DNA of 64,000 nt from Halomonas sp. TD01 (GCF_923868895.1 NZ_OV350343.1:3348001-3412000); one strand, 5' to 3'. Shown: positions 48,115 to 58,207, counted from the stretch's first letter. The notes: generated from the letters alone by a model not told the origin. Numbers and translations are program-made.

Positions 48115-49119
48115 TTAGCCCGCAAATTCTTCGGTATCAATATCGGCTTGTTGCGCATCACTGTAACGAGCGCCGGCAACTTGATCCGGTAGCATCATGC
48201 CATTGAGCTGAGTCACCGTTGCAGCATCCAACACGACCGTTTCAGCGAGTAAATTCTCACGTACATGCGCCACTGAGCAGGAGCCAGGAATAGGAATGAT
48301 ATGACGCCCCTGAGCTTTTAACCATGCCAGCGCCAGCTGTGCGGGTGTTATCTCGAGACGGGTAGCTAACGCCTTAAAATCTGACAACAAATAAAGGTTA
48401 TGAGGTAGGTTGTCTTTGCTAAACCTGGGCATTCCAGCTCGCATGTCGCCAGATGCAAATAGTGTATTTTCTTCTACTGAACCCGCCAAAAAGCCACGCC
48501 CTAGAGGGCTAAACGCCACCAAGGCTATATCGAGTTCCACGCATACATTCTTTAAAGCAATGTCGGGATTGCGTGTCCAAAGTGAGTACTCTGACTGCAC
48601 TGCGTCCACAGGATATTCCGCGTTGCCTTTGCGAAGTGTCTCCGCCGATATCTCAGATAAACCAACCGCGCCAATTTTGCCTTCTTCCACAAGTCGGCCA
48701 AGCGCCCCGACACTCTCTTCAATAGGAACACTGCGATCTAGGCGATGCAGGTAGTAAATATCCAAATAGTCCGTTTTCAGTCGTTTCAGGCTCTCCTCGC
48801 ATTGGTGGCGCAACGTTTCAGGGCGACCATCGATCACGCGCTTGCCCGTTTCAGCATCCAATGCCATTCCACACTTACTGGCGAGCAACAGTTGATGTCT
48901 TTTAGTCTTCAAGGCGAGCCCCAACAGCCGCTCATTTGCCGTTCCACCATAAAGAGTCGCCGTATCGAAATGGCGATATCCCATTTCGAATGCCTCTTCC
49001 AGTACCTGAAACGCCTCTGTCTCTGGCACATGCTGTCCATAGCCGTGGGATAGATTCATGCATCCCAACCCAACACGAGGAGACGAAACACCGTTTAAGC
49101 GGTCGAAGAACGCAGACAT
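48115..49119 (-). CDS. Aldo/keto reductase
   Basis: The 334-residue TIM-barrel oxidoreductase carries the AKR catalytic set, Asp-Tyr in FDTATLYGG, Lys in LASKCGM and His in YYLHRLD, and the C-terminal NADPH-binding IPIPGSCSVAHVRENL. It resembles the YghZ/YajO-like group. It reduces aldehydes or ketones using NADPH; the physiological substrate is not predictable. It is probably monocistronic. Confidence 0.93.
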   Translation of the reverse strand: MSAFFDRLNGVSSPRVGLGCMNLSHGYGQHVPETEAFQVLEEAFEMGYRHFDTATLYGGTANERLLGLALKTKRHQLLLASKCGMALDAETGKRVIDGRPETLRHQCEESLKRLKTDYLDIYYLHRLDRSVPIEESVGALGRLVEEGKIGAVGLSEISAETLRKGNAEYPVDAVQSEYSLWTRNPDIALKNVCVELDIALVAFSPLGRGFLAGSVEENTLFASGDMRAGMPRFSKDNLPHNLYLLSDFKALATRLEITPAQLALAWLKAQGRHIIPIPGSCSVAHVRENLLAETVVLDAATVTQLNGMMLPDQVAGARYSDAQQADIDTEEFAG

Positions 49120-49145
49120 AGCAACCTCTGAGTGATTGACGTTAA

Positions 49146-50204
49146 TTAGGATAGTAGTACTTCGGCGTTATCCGACACATTCAGATTAGGAACCTGCGAC
49201 TGCAACCAGTCAGGCAATCGGTGCTCAAGATAATACCGCGGTCGCCAAAGAGAACCTGCGATAAAGCCCACATGGCCACCCGAGGCATGAAGTTCCAGGG
49301 TGACACAGCTTGGCAGGGTTTCAGCGAGAGGAACGCTCTGCGGATAGATAAAAGGGTCATCTTGCGCATGCACAATGAGCGTTGGAACACGAAGGTACTC
49401 TACAAAGAAAGCACTGCTGCAGCGGCGGTAATAGTCATCGGCACTTTCAAAGCCATGCAATGGCGCAGTAACACGCCCATCGAAGTCCCAAAACGTCTTC
49501 ATACCTTCCAGCGTTTCAAGCGCCGCCAAACGCGCCAATTCCTCACGACGCCCTTGGCGTAAGAACGCACGCTGTTTACGCTCAACATACTGACGCAGAT
49601 CGCGTAGAAAACGTGCCTGGTAAATTTTGGAAAAGCCTTTGCTTATTCGGTCCGCGCAGTGGTCTAGCCGAAAGGGTACTGATACCGCTACAGCCGCCCT
49701 CAACGGAGTATTGCTGCCCTGCTCGCCCAAGTACTTGAGCAACACATTGCCGCCCAGTGAGTAGCCAACCGCGGTAAACAGTTTGGTTGGATAACGTGAT
49801 GCCAGTTGATTAACCACATCAGCCAAGTCCTCACTCGCCCCAGAGTGATATCCCCTGGCGCGATGGTTTGGCTCACCAGAACAGCCACGCCAATTCACGG
49901 CCACGCTCTGCCAGCCACGCGCCGCTAACGCTTGCTGTTGCCCCAGAATATACAGTGAAGAAGAGCTGCCGGTTAAGCCATGAAGCAGTAGCACGCAATG
50001 TGCCGACGCCTCCTCAGGCCCATACCAATCCACATCGATAAAATCACCATCTTGGAGCATCATCCTCTCTCGCTGACGATGTAATCGAGGCGGCGTCCGC
50101 AATAGTGGGCTATAAAGCGTCTGCAAATGTCCGCCAGGCAACCAGCGCGAAGATCGAAATCGAGGCAGATGTGAAGACGGTAGTGAAGACGGAAGTGAAG
50201 ACAT
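49146..50204 (-). CDS. YheT-family alpha/beta hydrolase
   Basis: The 352-residue protein has alpha/beta-hydrolase motifs: HGLTGSSSS as the oxyanion region, nucleophile Ser in GYSLGGNVLLKYLGEQG, an acid in HAQDDPF and His in SGGHVGF. The N-terminal RWLPGGHLQTL and the overall length are those of COG0429/YheT. It is related to human ABHD proteins; the substrate is unknown. The first 14 residues consist of a repeated SLPS unit encoded by a 12-base tandem repeat, so the true start could be slightly further in. Confidence 0.9.
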   Translation of the reverse strand: MSSLPSSLPSSHLPRFRSSRWLPGGHLQTLYSPLLRTPPRLHRQRERMMLQDGDFIDVDWYGPEEASAHCVLLLHGLTGSSSSLYILGQQQALAARGWQSVAVNWRGCSGEPNHRARGYHSGASEDLADVVNQLASRYPTKLFTAVGYSLGGNVLLKYLGEQGSNTPLRAAVAVSVPFRLDHCADRISKGFSKIYQARFLRDLRQYVERKQRAFLRQGRREELARLAALETLEGMKTFWDFDGRVTAPLHGFESADDYYRRCSSAFFVEYLRVPTLIVHAQDDPFIYPQSVPLAETLPSCVTLELHASGGHVGFIAGSLWRPRYYLEHRLPDWLQSQVPNLNVSDNAEVLLS

Positions 50205-50206
50205 AG
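50171..50206 (-). repeat. Triplicated 12-bp tandem repeat at the YheT N-terminus
   Basis: Three consecutive 12-base units beginning GTGAAGAC (plus strand) cover the first codons of the YheT-like gene, encoding repeated SLPS. Because the unit is a multiple of three, changes in copy number would alter N-terminal length without breaking the frame. Confidence 0.8.
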
Positions 50207-50369
50207 AGGAAAAGTGCCAGCATAAAAACAGTCGTTTAGCTTAGCAAAATTTGTCAGCAGATTGGCTTGTGGCAAAAATACAGACTTGGGGTGGCACCGG
50301 CCCGCCTAAAGCAGACGAGCCTTATTTGCGTCGTTAGCAGTGCTTTTTTCAGGTGCTTGCTCAAGGGCT

Positions 50370-50744
50370 TTATTCTGTTAGCAGTGAAGACGCTTCCAAA
50401 TAACGTTCACCATTGCTTGCTACGCGCTCTTGATCCAGCGTTTCCGAACCTAGGTGTACCTCTTCCAGTAAGACAGCCATTGCATCTACTTCTTCATCAA
50501 CTTTCTGCAATGCGTTTTCCAGCGTGTAGGTGAGCATGTGGATCTCGCCCATTTGTGTATCCGTGATCTCATCCTGCGAAAGTAATTCAGCTAGCTGCTG
50601 ATTCCCTTCAGTTAAATTTTCAATCGCTTGTTCCAAGGTGTCGGAAGATTGCCCTTCAAAGTGATCAGGCCGCTCATTGTCGCTAGCAACCACAAGTCCA
50701 CTGCTTAGCAGGCCCGCTAGTAAGAGTGAAGCAGTTCGTTTCAT
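50370..50744 (-). CDS. Small secreted helical protein (possibly DUF6746)
   Basis: From the ATG at 50744, with AAGGAAC upstream, this is a 124-residue protein. It has a signal peptide (cleavage near VVASDN, about residue 20) and a mature helical part containing EQAIENLTEGNQQLAELL and IHMLTYTLENALQKVDEEV. The pattern resembles small periplasmic proteins annotated DUF6746 in Halomonas, but I am not certain of the family. Its function is unknown. The next gene to the right, cioA, is divergent. Confidence 0.72.
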   Translation of the reverse strand: MKRTASLLLAGLLSSGLVVASDNERPDHFEGQSSDTLEQAIENLTEGNQQLAELLSQDEITDTQMGEIHMLTYTLENALQKVDEEVDAMAVLLEEVHLGSETLDQERVASNGERYLEASSLLTE

Positions 50745-51060
50745 CGAAAGTTCCTTTTTAAACGTTAGCGAATTTATCAATCTTTCAGCCTTCGCTAGAT
50801 TGCGCCAGCAAATCTAGTGTCAGTAAATTTAGCACCCTCAAATCTAAAATAGAAGCATAAGCGTATAGAAATGAGAATATTTACTAACAAGGAGATGCGA
50901 CAATACGTCATGCGTCATTGGGTACTTTCAACTTACGTCGCAGAGTGGTTTCAACTACTATTAATAATTAAAGAAATATAACCATAGCCATTAAGAATAT
51001 AGCTCCTGCGACAACTACTGATTTTCAATATTTTCATGTAACACGATCTAGGAGGTCGCC

Positions 51061-52470
51061 ATGGAATTAGATCCCCTGTTGCTTTCAAGGCTGCAGTTCG
51101 CCTTTGTTGTTTCTTTTCATGCCATTTTCCCGGTGTTCACTATCGGCCTAGCTTCCTACATTGCGCTGCTGCATGGCCTGTTTTACAAGACAGAAAACCC
51201 CGCTTGGGATCGCTTGGCGCTTTTCTGGACAAAAGTGTTTGCGGTCGTGTTTGGCATGGGTGTGGTATCGGGCATTGTTATGTCGTTTCAGTTTGGTACC
51301 AACTGGAGCAACTTTGCCTACGCGACGTCTAACTTCTTAGGCCCTGTCCTCAGCTATGAGGTAGTAACAGCCTTTTTCTTAGAAGCTGCATTTCTGGGTG
51401 TACTGTTATTTGGCCGCAATAAAGTACCTGAAGGTGTGCATTTATTTGCTGCCATAATGGTTGCCGTAGGCACGTTCATATCTTCTTTCTGGATACTTTC
51501 TGCTAACAGCTGGATGCAAACCCCGGCAGGTTATGAGCTGATCGACGGCCGGTTCCATATCACCTCTTGGATGGAAGCGCTTTTTAATCCCTCCTTCTGG
51601 TACCGCTTCGTTCACATGGGCATGGCTTCTTTCCTCACCGGTGGATTTGTCGTTGCGGGGGTTAGCGCCTGGTTCTTGCTGCGCAAGCGTGATGTTGAAG
51701 CCAACAAAAAAGCGCTGTCCATGTGCTTATGGTTACTGCTGATTTTAGCGCCTGCACAAGCGGTAGTCGGGGATTTTCACGGTTTGAACACCCTGGAACA
51801 CCAGCCGACTAAAGTAGCAGCGATGGAAGGTAACTGGGAAACGCAAACCAACGTGCCACTTCTGCTCTTTGCTATTCCCGATAAAGAATCTCAGACCAAC
51901 CATTTTGAAATCGGCATTCCTAACCTTGCCAGCTTAATCCTGACGCACCATGTAGATGGCGAAGTTCCTGGGCTTAACGCAGTGCCAATAGAAGAGCAGC
52001 CTCCGGTCATTATTGTATTTTGGGCATTCCGCGTCATGGTAGGCATTGGCTTACTGATGATCGCTGTTGCTCTGACTGGGTTATTTCTGCGTCGCAAGGG
52101 GCGTGTCTATGAAAACCCGCTTTTCTTAAAAACGCTTACCGTCATGATTGTATCGCCTTTCCTGGCGGTTCTGGGTGGTTGGATTGTTACCGAATCAGGA
52201 CGTGCGCCTTGGTTGGTGTATGGCGTCATGACCCATGCCGAAGGGCTAACACCTTCACTTACAGGCGGTATGGCGCTGTTTACCTTGATTGGCTATATCG
52301 CTGTCTACAGCGTGGTGTTTTTAACCGGTATTTATTATCTAACTCGAGTGGTACGCAACGGCATGAAGGAATTACCCGCGGAGGTTGAAGGTGAAGTTCA
52401 ACGTCCAAAGCGCCCCCTTTCCGCGGCACAAACTCCCTTTGATGACGATCTGGAAGGAGCAAACCCATGA
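51061..52470 (+). CDS. cioA: Cytochrome bd-type quinol oxidase subunit I, short Q-loop (CioA)
   Basis: This 469-residue integral membrane protein has the CydA haem ligands His20 (SFHAIFP), His185 (RFVHMGM) and Met326 (AFRVMVG). The equivalent Met in E. coli CydA is residue 393, and the total length is about 50 residues shorter, so the quinol loop is of the short type found in cyanide-insensitive oxidases. It forms a heterodimer with CioB that oxidises ubiquinol and reduces oxygen to water without proton pumping. AGGAGG (51051-51056) lies upstream. It overlaps cioB by four bases. Confidence 0.95.
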   Translation: MELDPLLLSRLQFAFVVSFHAIFPVFTIGLASYIALLHGLFYKTENPAWDRLALFWTKVFAVVFGMGVVSGIVMSFQFGTNWSNFAYATSNFLGPVLSYEVVTAFFLEAAFLGVLLFGRNKVPEGVHLFAAIMVAVGTFISSFWILSANSWMQTPAGYELIDGRFHITSWMEALFNPSFWYRFVHMGMASFLTGGFVVAGVSAWFLLRKRDVEANKKALSMCLWLLLILAPAQAVVGDFHGLNTLEHQPTKVAAMEGNWETQTNVPLLLFAIPDKESQTNHFEIGIPNLASLILTHHVDGEVPGLNAVPIEEQPPVIIVFWAFRVMVGIGLLMIAVALTGLFLRRKGRVYENPLFLKTLTVMIVSPFLAVLGGWIVTESGRAPWLVYGVMTHAEGLTPSLTGGMALFTLIGYIAVYSVVFLTGIYYLTRVVRNGMKELPAEVEGEVQRPKRPLSAAQTPFDDDLEGANP

Positions 52471-53465
52471 GTATTGATCTCTCGCTAGTCTGGGCCGTCA
52501 TAATCGGCTTTGGCGTTATCATGTACGTTTTAATGGACGGCTTTGATCTAGGGCTGGGTATTTTGTTTCCCTTTGCGCCCGATGAAGAGTCCCGAGATGT
52601 GATGATGAACTCTGTTGCCCCCGTGTGGGATGGCAACGAAACATGGCTGGTATTAGGCGGTGCAGGCCTGCTAGGAGCTTTCCCGCTAGTCTATTCCGTG
52701 TTTTTGCCCGCTCTTTACATCGGTGTTTTCCTGATGTTGGCTGGCTTGATTTTTCGCGGCATCTCGTTTGAGTTTCGTTTCAAGTCTAAGAAAAACCGCC
52801 GTTGGTGGAATCGTGCGTTCTGTTGGGGTTCCGCTATTGCTGCCTTCGCTCAAGGTGCCGTGGTGGGTGCCTATATTCAGGGGTTCGCTGTCGAAGACTT
52901 TCGTTATGTGGGCGGTGCGTTTGATTGGCTAACACCCTTCACGGTAATCACTGGTCTCGGACTGATGGCAGGCTACGCACTGCTTGGCTCTACTTGGTTG
53001 ATTTTGAAATCAGAGGGCCATGTACAGCAGTGGGCCTATCGCATAACACCAAAATTGCTCTTAGCTGTGTTGGTGGTTTTCGGCATTGTCAGCCTTTGGA
53101 CACCGATCATCAGCCCTGAAGTAATGGAACGCTGGCTAAACAATATACACATTATTGGTATCTTCCCGCTTCTTGCTTTGGCGTGCGCAGGCATTCTTTA
53201 TCGGTCGGTAAAGCGCCAGCAGGAAGGTTTACCGTTTATCGCAACGCTGGGCCTATTCATCTTTACCTACCTAGGCCTAATCGCCAGCAAGTGGCCGGTT
53301 ATCGTACCGCCTAACTATACAATTTGGGACGCCGCTTCTGCACCGGAGTCTCAGTTGTTTTTGCTGATCGGCGTGTTGTTTGTTATTCCTATCGTGTTGG
53401 CATACACCGCCTGGACCTACTGGGTGTTCCGTGGAAAGGTAAAAGTGGGCGAAGGGTATCACTGA
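52467..53465 (+). CDS. cioB: Cytochrome bd-type quinol oxidase subunit II (CioB)
   Basis: The 332-residue CydB-family membrane protein has about eight hydrophobic helices and the family segments YVLMDGFDLGLGILFPF and NSVAPVWDGNETWLVLGG. It pairs with subunit I encoded directly upstream. No small third subunit (CydX/CioX-like) follows: the only short frames before the terminator have no hydrophobic helix. Confidence 0.95.
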   Translation: MSIDLSLVWAVIIGFGVIMYVLMDGFDLGLGILFPFAPDEESRDVMMNSVAPVWDGNETWLVLGGAGLLGAFPLVYSVFLPALYIGVFLMLAGLIFRGISFEFRFKSKKNRRWWNRAFCWGSAIAAFAQGAVVGAYIQGFAVEDFRYVGGAFDWLTPFTVITGLGLMAGYALLGSTWLILKSEGHVQQWAYRITPKLLLAVLVVFGIVSLWTPIISPEVMERWLNNIHIIGIFPLLALACAGILYRSVKRQQEGLPFIATLGLFIFTYLGLIASKWPVIVPPNYTIWDAASAPESQLFLLIGVLFVIPIVLAYTAWTYWVFRGKVKVGEGYH

Positions 53466-53500
53466 GGCTTTCCTGTCCAGATGACTGCTTTTCACAAGAA

Positions 53501-53530
53501 AAAAGGGTGCCACTTGGGCACCCTTTTTTA
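53501..53530. terminator. Bidirectional terminator between cioB and lldD
   Basis: AAAAGGGTGCC and GGCACCCTTTT form a strong stem with loop ACTTG, followed by T-rich sequence on both strands. It ends the cioAB transcript and the convergent lldD transcript. Confidence 0.94.
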
Positions 53531-53567
53531 ATACATTGAATATAAAGTAGGCCTAAACAAATGAGGC

Positions 53568-54737
53568 CTAAAGTTTGACAGTGGGATCAGCAAAGCCATT
53601 TGGCACATAAAGGTTATGAGGCCCTAATCGGCTAACGTCTGTTTCGCCACATAGCGCCATGGTGGTATCAAGCTCTTTATGAATAATCTGTAGCGCCCTG
53701 GTTACCCCCTCTTCACCGGCAGCCCCTAAACCATAGGTGAAGGCACGCCCAATGTAGGTTCCCTTAGCACCCAACGCCAGCGCTTTCAGTACGTCCTGGC
53801 CCGAACGAATACCAGAGTCGAGATGCACTTCTATCTCATCACCTACTTCATCCATAATGCTTGTCAGCATCCGAATTGAACTCATTGCACCATCTAGCTG
53901 ACGACCACCATGATTAGAAACAATAATGGCATCCGCGCCTATTTCCACGGCACAGCGCGCATCCTCAGGGGTCATAATACCTTTCACAATCAGCTTGCCG
54001 CCCCACCACTCTTTAAATTGAGCAATACGTTTCCAGTCCAGCGATACATCAAACGCCTCAGCTGTCCATGCTGACAATGAAGAAGGGTCGGTAACCCCCT
54101 TGGCATGCCCCACAATGTTGCCAAATGATCGACGTTTGGTTTTCAGCATTTCCAAACCCCAAGGAATTTTCGTCGCCATATTGGCAATCGATTTGGCGGT
54201 CAATTTAGGCGGCGCTGAGAGCCCGTTTTTAAGATCTTTGTGGCGCTGCCCCAACACTTGCAAATCGACAGTGACCACAACAGCAGAACAATTGGCCGCC
54301 TTGGCACGCTCAAACAAGCGGCGCATAAAATCATCGTCTTTTAAGGTATACACCTGGAACCAGAACGGTTGCGTAGTGTGTTCCGCGACATCTTCAATCG
54401 AGCAAATCGACATGGTTGAAAGCGTGAACGGCACACCAAATTTTTCAGCCGCCCGCGCTGCTTTAATTTCACCATCCGCCGATTGCATTCCTGTTAGCCC
54501 CACGGGCGCCAGCGCCACTGGCATAGCCACATCTTCGCCAATCATAGAACTTCGCGTAGAGCGCCCTGACATATCAACCGCCACGCGCTGCTTTAAATGA
54601 ATATGCTGGAAGTCGCTGGTATTTTCGCGGAAGGTTTGCTCTGTCCAACTGCCCGACTCAGCGTAGTCATAGAACATTTTTGGCGTACGGCGGACGTAAT
54701 GGCGACGAAGGTCTTCGATGTTGGTATAGATCGGCAT
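53568..54737 (-). CDS. lldD: FMN-dependent L-lactate dehydrogenase (LldD-type alpha-hydroxy acid oxidase)
   Basis: The 389-residue TIM-barrel flavoprotein has the FMN-dependent alpha-hydroxy-acid dehydrogenase signature SNHGGRQLDG with catalytic His (about 275) and Arg, and HLDSGIRSGQDVLKALALGA in the phosphate-binding region. The N-terminus (IYTNIEDLRRHYVRRTPKMF) is LldD-like. It oxidises L-lactate to pyruvate and passes electrons to quinone at the inner membrane, fitting its place beside a quinol oxidase, though the two are convergent. Mandelate- or glycolate-type specificity is not excluded. Confidence 0.88.
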   Translation of the reverse strand: MPIYTNIEDLRRHYVRRTPKMFYDYAESGSWTEQTFRENTSDFQHIHLKQRVAVDMSGRSTRSSMIGEDVAMPVALAPVGLTGMQSADGEIKAARAAEKFGVPFTLSTMSICSIEDVAEHTTQPFWFQVYTLKDDDFMRRLFERAKAANCSAVVVTVDLQVLGQRHKDLKNGLSAPPKLTAKSIANMATKIPWGLEMLKTKRRSFGNIVGHAKGVTDPSSLSAWTAEAFDVSLDWKRIAQFKEWWGGKLIVKGIMTPEDARCAVEIGADAIIVSNHGGRQLDGAMSSIRMLTSIMDEVGDEIEVHLDSGIRSGQDVLKALALGAKGTYIGRAFTYGLGAAGEEGVTRALQIIHKELDTTMALCGETDVSRLGPHNLYVPNGFADPTVKL

Positions 54738-54900
54738 AGCGCATCCTCAATAGATATTGTTCTCATTAACATCTATAGCTGACAACTTCTATGTTGTTCT
54801 TCAATACGGCACAAGTAAATGTGCTTCACCGCTCTTTTTAATCAACAAAATATGCGACACCCCCTGATATAGCCGCCAATAGCTATACAAAAAAATAAGC

Positions 54901-54909
54901 TGTTATAAT
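54901..54909 (+). promoter_or_regulatory. Extended -10 promoter for the ABC exporter operon
   Basis: TGTTATAAT combines a TGn extension with a consensus TATAAT (54904-54909), 108 bases upstream of the ATPase gene in an AT-rich stretch. The -35 region is poor, consistent with an extended -10 promoter. Confidence 0.5.
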
Positions 54910-55016
54910 TTACGTAAAGCTATTCCATACGGTGCTGGGAAAGATGGGAAGCAGTCGTTAGTGACAGTGGTTAAGAGACCATATATAGCAGTAAGCCTCA
55001 GCAACGGGAGATACGT

Positions 55017-55682
55017 ATGTTAGCCCTGCAGCAGATAAGTAAAGCGTTCAGCACCCCGCAGGGCGCGCTACACGTGCTCGATGAGATAGACCTTACCCTT
55101 GCCCGGGGAGAAAGCCTTGCACTAATGGGCGAGTCGGGCAGCGGCAAATCAACATTGCTACACATTGCTGCCGGATTGGAAGTGCCAGACCAAGGGCGTG
55201 TTGTTATCGATGGGCAAATACTTTCATCGCTTAATGAGCCAGCCCGAGCAAAGCTTCGCCGCCAGCAATTAGGGCTTGTCTTTCAACAGTTTCATCTTGT
55301 GCCAAGTCTCGACGTTATTGATAACCTCACGCTTCAAGCCAAGCTTGCGCGCAGAGCCGACACTGAATGGAGTGCTTATCTACTTGATCGACTCGGGCTT
55401 TCTGGCCGTGAACACCATTACCCTGAGCAATTATCAGGTGGCCAGCAACAGCGCCTGGCGATTGGTCGTGCCTTGGCGGTTCGCCCTACCTTGCTGCTGG
55501 CTGACGAACCTACCGGCAACCTTGACGAGCAGAGTGCCGATACGGTGCTGGCACTACTTTTGGACTTGGTCAAAGAGACACAGTGCGCACTGTTGATGGT
55601 CACTCATAGCGCACGAGTAGCAGCTCCACTTAATCGTACGTTTCGTCTTCACTTAGGTCGCTTAAAGGAAACGAAGCAATGA
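55017..55682 (+). CDS. ABC transporter ATPase (LolD/YbbA-like)
   Basis: The 221-residue ATPase has a Walker [10 protein letters not shown] (38-46), signature LSGGQQQR (about 139-146) and Walker [14 protein letters not shown]. It belongs to the lipoprotein/MacB-type (YbbA, LolD) class. The downstream permease has the MacB/FtsX-like layout, so the complex probably acts on envelope substrates by mechanotransmission rather than classical transport. GGGAG lies upstream. It overlaps the permease gene by four bases. Confidence 0.93.
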   Translation: MLALQQISKAFSTPQGALHVLDEIDLTLARGESLALMGESGSGKSTLLHIAAGLEVPDQGRVVIDGQILSSLNEPARAKLRRQQLGLVFQQFHLVPSLDVIDNLTLQAKLARRADTEWSAYLLDRLGLSGREHHYPEQLSGGQQQRLAIGRALAVRPTLLLADEPTGNLDEQSADTVLALLLDLVKETQCALLMVTHSARVAAPLNRTFRLHLGRLKETKQ

Positions 55683-58207
55683 TCCTGCGGGTGGTACTCA
55701 CTCTATTGAGCCACTACCGGCGTCACCCTGGTCAACTCGCCATGCTGTTGGTAGGCCTGTGGGTTGCCAGTGCTCTGTGGAGTAGCGTTCAAGCGATTAA
55801 CGCCACGGCTAAAGAGAGCTATGCTCGTGCCAACGCGCTATTTAGCGTAGAAACCGATCAACTCGCCCGCCGCGATGGCATTGCCCTTGGCATCGATGAT
55901 TACTTATTACTACGCCAAGCTGGCCTACCTGTATCGCCGTTATTGGAAAGCTCGCTGACGATAGAGAATACACCGGTGACGGTGTTAGGCATCGACCCGC
56001 TCACACTCACCTTTTCAGACCTTGCCTCTTCGAATAAAAGCAACAGCGTAGAGGGTAACGGCGGTTCGCTGACTGAGTTTTTATCACCACCTTGGCAAAC
56101 CCAGCTCGCCCCCGATACGTTGGCAGTCTTTGGCCTTGACCGCCAACAGGCTCCTGGCGCAACTCCCTCTATTGGCGATCAGCGCCTCCCACCGCTGGCA
56201 CTACGAAATGACCTTCCTCCTAACACGCTGGTGATGGATATTGCCGCTGTCTCGACGCTTTTTGGCGAGCAGGCCACTCTGAGTTTAGTCACCGCGACTG
56301 GAGCATTGACTCAGCCGCCGGAGGGTTACCGCCTCACCCGTGCAGCCAGCCTCGCTTCACCGGAACAGCTAACCGATAGCTTTCATCTCAATTTAACGGC
56401 GTTAGCATTACTCGCGCTAGTGGTTGGACTGTTTATAGTCCAAGCCGCCTTGGGGCTAGCCATGGAACAGCGCATGGCAACCCTACGCACGCTACGTGCC
56501 CTCGGCGTACCAGGCACAACAATCACCCTTGCAATTCTCGTTGAACTTCTGCTCTTTGGTCTGACGGGGGCCGCTTTGGGGCTAATAAGCGGCCTATGGC
56601 TGGCTGGCAAACTACTTCCAGATGTAGCCAGCACACTTGCTTCGCTTTACCAAACTGACGTACAACGCTCGCTAGCACTGCCCTGGCATTACTGGCTTGG
56701 CAGCGTGGCGATCACCTTAGGTGGCTTACTGTTAGCAGGCAGTGGCGTGCTGTGGCGTGCTACCAAGCTACAAGTCTTAGCCCTTGGGCAGTCTTATGCA
56801 TGGCGCCACAGCTATCAGCACCAGCTAGTGCGCATGCTGCAAGCTGGCGGATTAGCCGGGTTGTTGACGTTAGGGCTAGCTACTTGGCTGAGTATGCTTC
56901 CTGCGGGTAAGGGGCTAATGGTCAGCTTCAGTCTAGTCGCTGCATTACTTTTCAGCTGTGCAGTGTGCCTACCACCGACTCTTAACGCCTTACTGCGTCT
57001 GTTGCAACGGCTACTGCGGCGACACCCGCTGGGCCAGTGGTCGGCCGCCGATATGCAACTGCAGCTGCCTCGTTTATCTCTCGCCATGATGGCCCTATTA
57101 ATTGCCCTAGCGACTAATTTGGGCGTTAGCAGCATGGTAGGTGGATTTCGGCTAACGTTTTTAGATTGGCTAGACCAGCGACTAGCTGCGCCGCTGTACA
57201 TCAATGCCACACCATCGACGCTCGCCACTCTCAACGAGTGGCTGATCTCACAGCCAGAGGTGCTGGAAACCTTACCTACCGCACGCGGCAACGCCGAGCT
57301 ACGGGCTATCAGTTCTCCCACGTCTAACGAACACGTTTCTAACCAAGCAGCCCCGCTCGACACCATTGCTGTTTTTGGTATTAGCACGGTGCCAACGCTG
57401 ACCTCACAGTGGCCATTACTTGAGACGCTTGATGGAATCCCAAGTGCCTGGGAAGCACTGGGCCGCCAAAGCATTTTTATTAATGAGCAAATGGCGGTGG
57501 CCCGAGCGCTTCAACCAGGCGATAGCGTTCTGCTTGAAACATTGCAAGGCGCTGAATGGTATACGGTGGCTGCTATTTACCCTGATTACGGCAACCCACA
57601 GCAGCAGCTATTAGTTACTGTTGATACGCTTATACAGCGCTTTGAGGGTGAACTGGCGTCGACAGGCGTCGCATTACGTGATGAGGCCGATACAGATACA
57701 TTTCGCCAAGCGTTAATTGCGGAATTTGACCTTTCCCCAGGTGCCCTAGTGAACCAACAAGAGGTTAAGAAGGTAGCCACGCAGATTTTTGAACGCACCT
57801 TCAGTATCACACGAGCATTGAATGGCCTAACGCTAGGAGTAGCGGCACTCGCACTGCTGGCGACACTACTGGCCCAAGCACAACACCGACAACGGCAACT
57901 TGCCACGCTGTGGGCGCTAGGCGTGCCACGTGGCACCCTTTCGCTGCTGCCGCTGGTTCAGTTAGGCGGGCTGGCATTAATCACTGGCCTACTGGCGATT
58001 CCCCTTGGTATAGCAATTACTTGGCTGCTGGTAGCCGTCATTAATGTAGCAGCCTTCGGTTGGCGGCTACCGCTTCAGCTATTCCCTCTGGATATTGCGG
58101 TCATGCTACTCACCGCCTTTAGCGTTGCCCTTTTTGCTGCCGCTTTTCCCTCCCTGCAGCTTTGGCGAACATCGCCTTGTGCACTGCTTAACGAGGGCAC
58201 CCAATGA
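55679..58207 (+). CDS. FtsX/YbbP-like ABC transporter permease
   Basis: The 842-residue permease has about ten hydrophobic helices in two FtsX-like sets (about 235-440 and 700-835) around large periplasmic loops, the N-terminal anchor at about 15-40, and the typical second half LNGLTLGVAALALLATLLAQAQHRQRQLATLW. It resembles YbbP and related exporters of unknown substrate. The start overlaps the ATPase stop and the end overlaps the lipoprotein gene (ATGA), so all three are translationally coupled. Confidence 0.92.
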   Translation: MILRVVLTLLSHYRRHPGQLAMLLVGLWVASALWSSVQAINATAKESYARANALFSVETDQLARRDGIALGIDDYLLLRQAGLPVSPLLESSLTIENTPVTVLGIDPLTLTFSDLASSNKSNSVEGNGGSLTEFLSPPWQTQLAPDTLAVFGLDRQQAPGATPSIGDQRLPPLALRNDLPPNTLVMDIAAVSTLFGEQATLSLVTATGALTQPPEGYRLTRAASLASPEQLTDSFHLNLTALALLALVVGLFIVQAALGLAMEQRMATLRTLRALGVPGTTITLAILVELLLFGLTGAALGLISGLWLAGKLLPDVASTLASLYQTDVQRSLALPWHYWLGSVAITLGGLLLAGSGVLWRATKLQVLALGQSYAWRHSYQHQLVRMLQAGGLAGLLTLGLATWLSMLPAGKGLMVSFSLVAALLFSCAVCLPPTLNALLRLLQRLLRRHPLGQWSAADMQLQLPRLSLAMMALLIALATNLGVSSMVGGFRLTFLDWLDQRLAAPLYINATPSTLATLNEWLISQPEVLETLPTARGNAELRAISSPTSNEHVSNQAAPLDTIAVFGISTVPTLTSQWPLLETLDGIPSAWEALGRQSIFINEQMAVARALQPGDSVLLETLQGAEWYTVAAIYPDYGNPQQQLLVTVDTLIQRFEGELASTGVALRDEADTDTFRQALIAEFDLSPGALVNQQEVKKVATQIFERTFSITRALNGLTLGVAALALLATLLAQAQHRQRQLATLWALGVPRGTLSLLPLVQLGGLALITGLLAIPLGIAITWLLVAVINVAAFGWRLPLQLFPLDIAVMLLTAFSVALFAAAFPSLQLWRTSPCALLNEGTQ

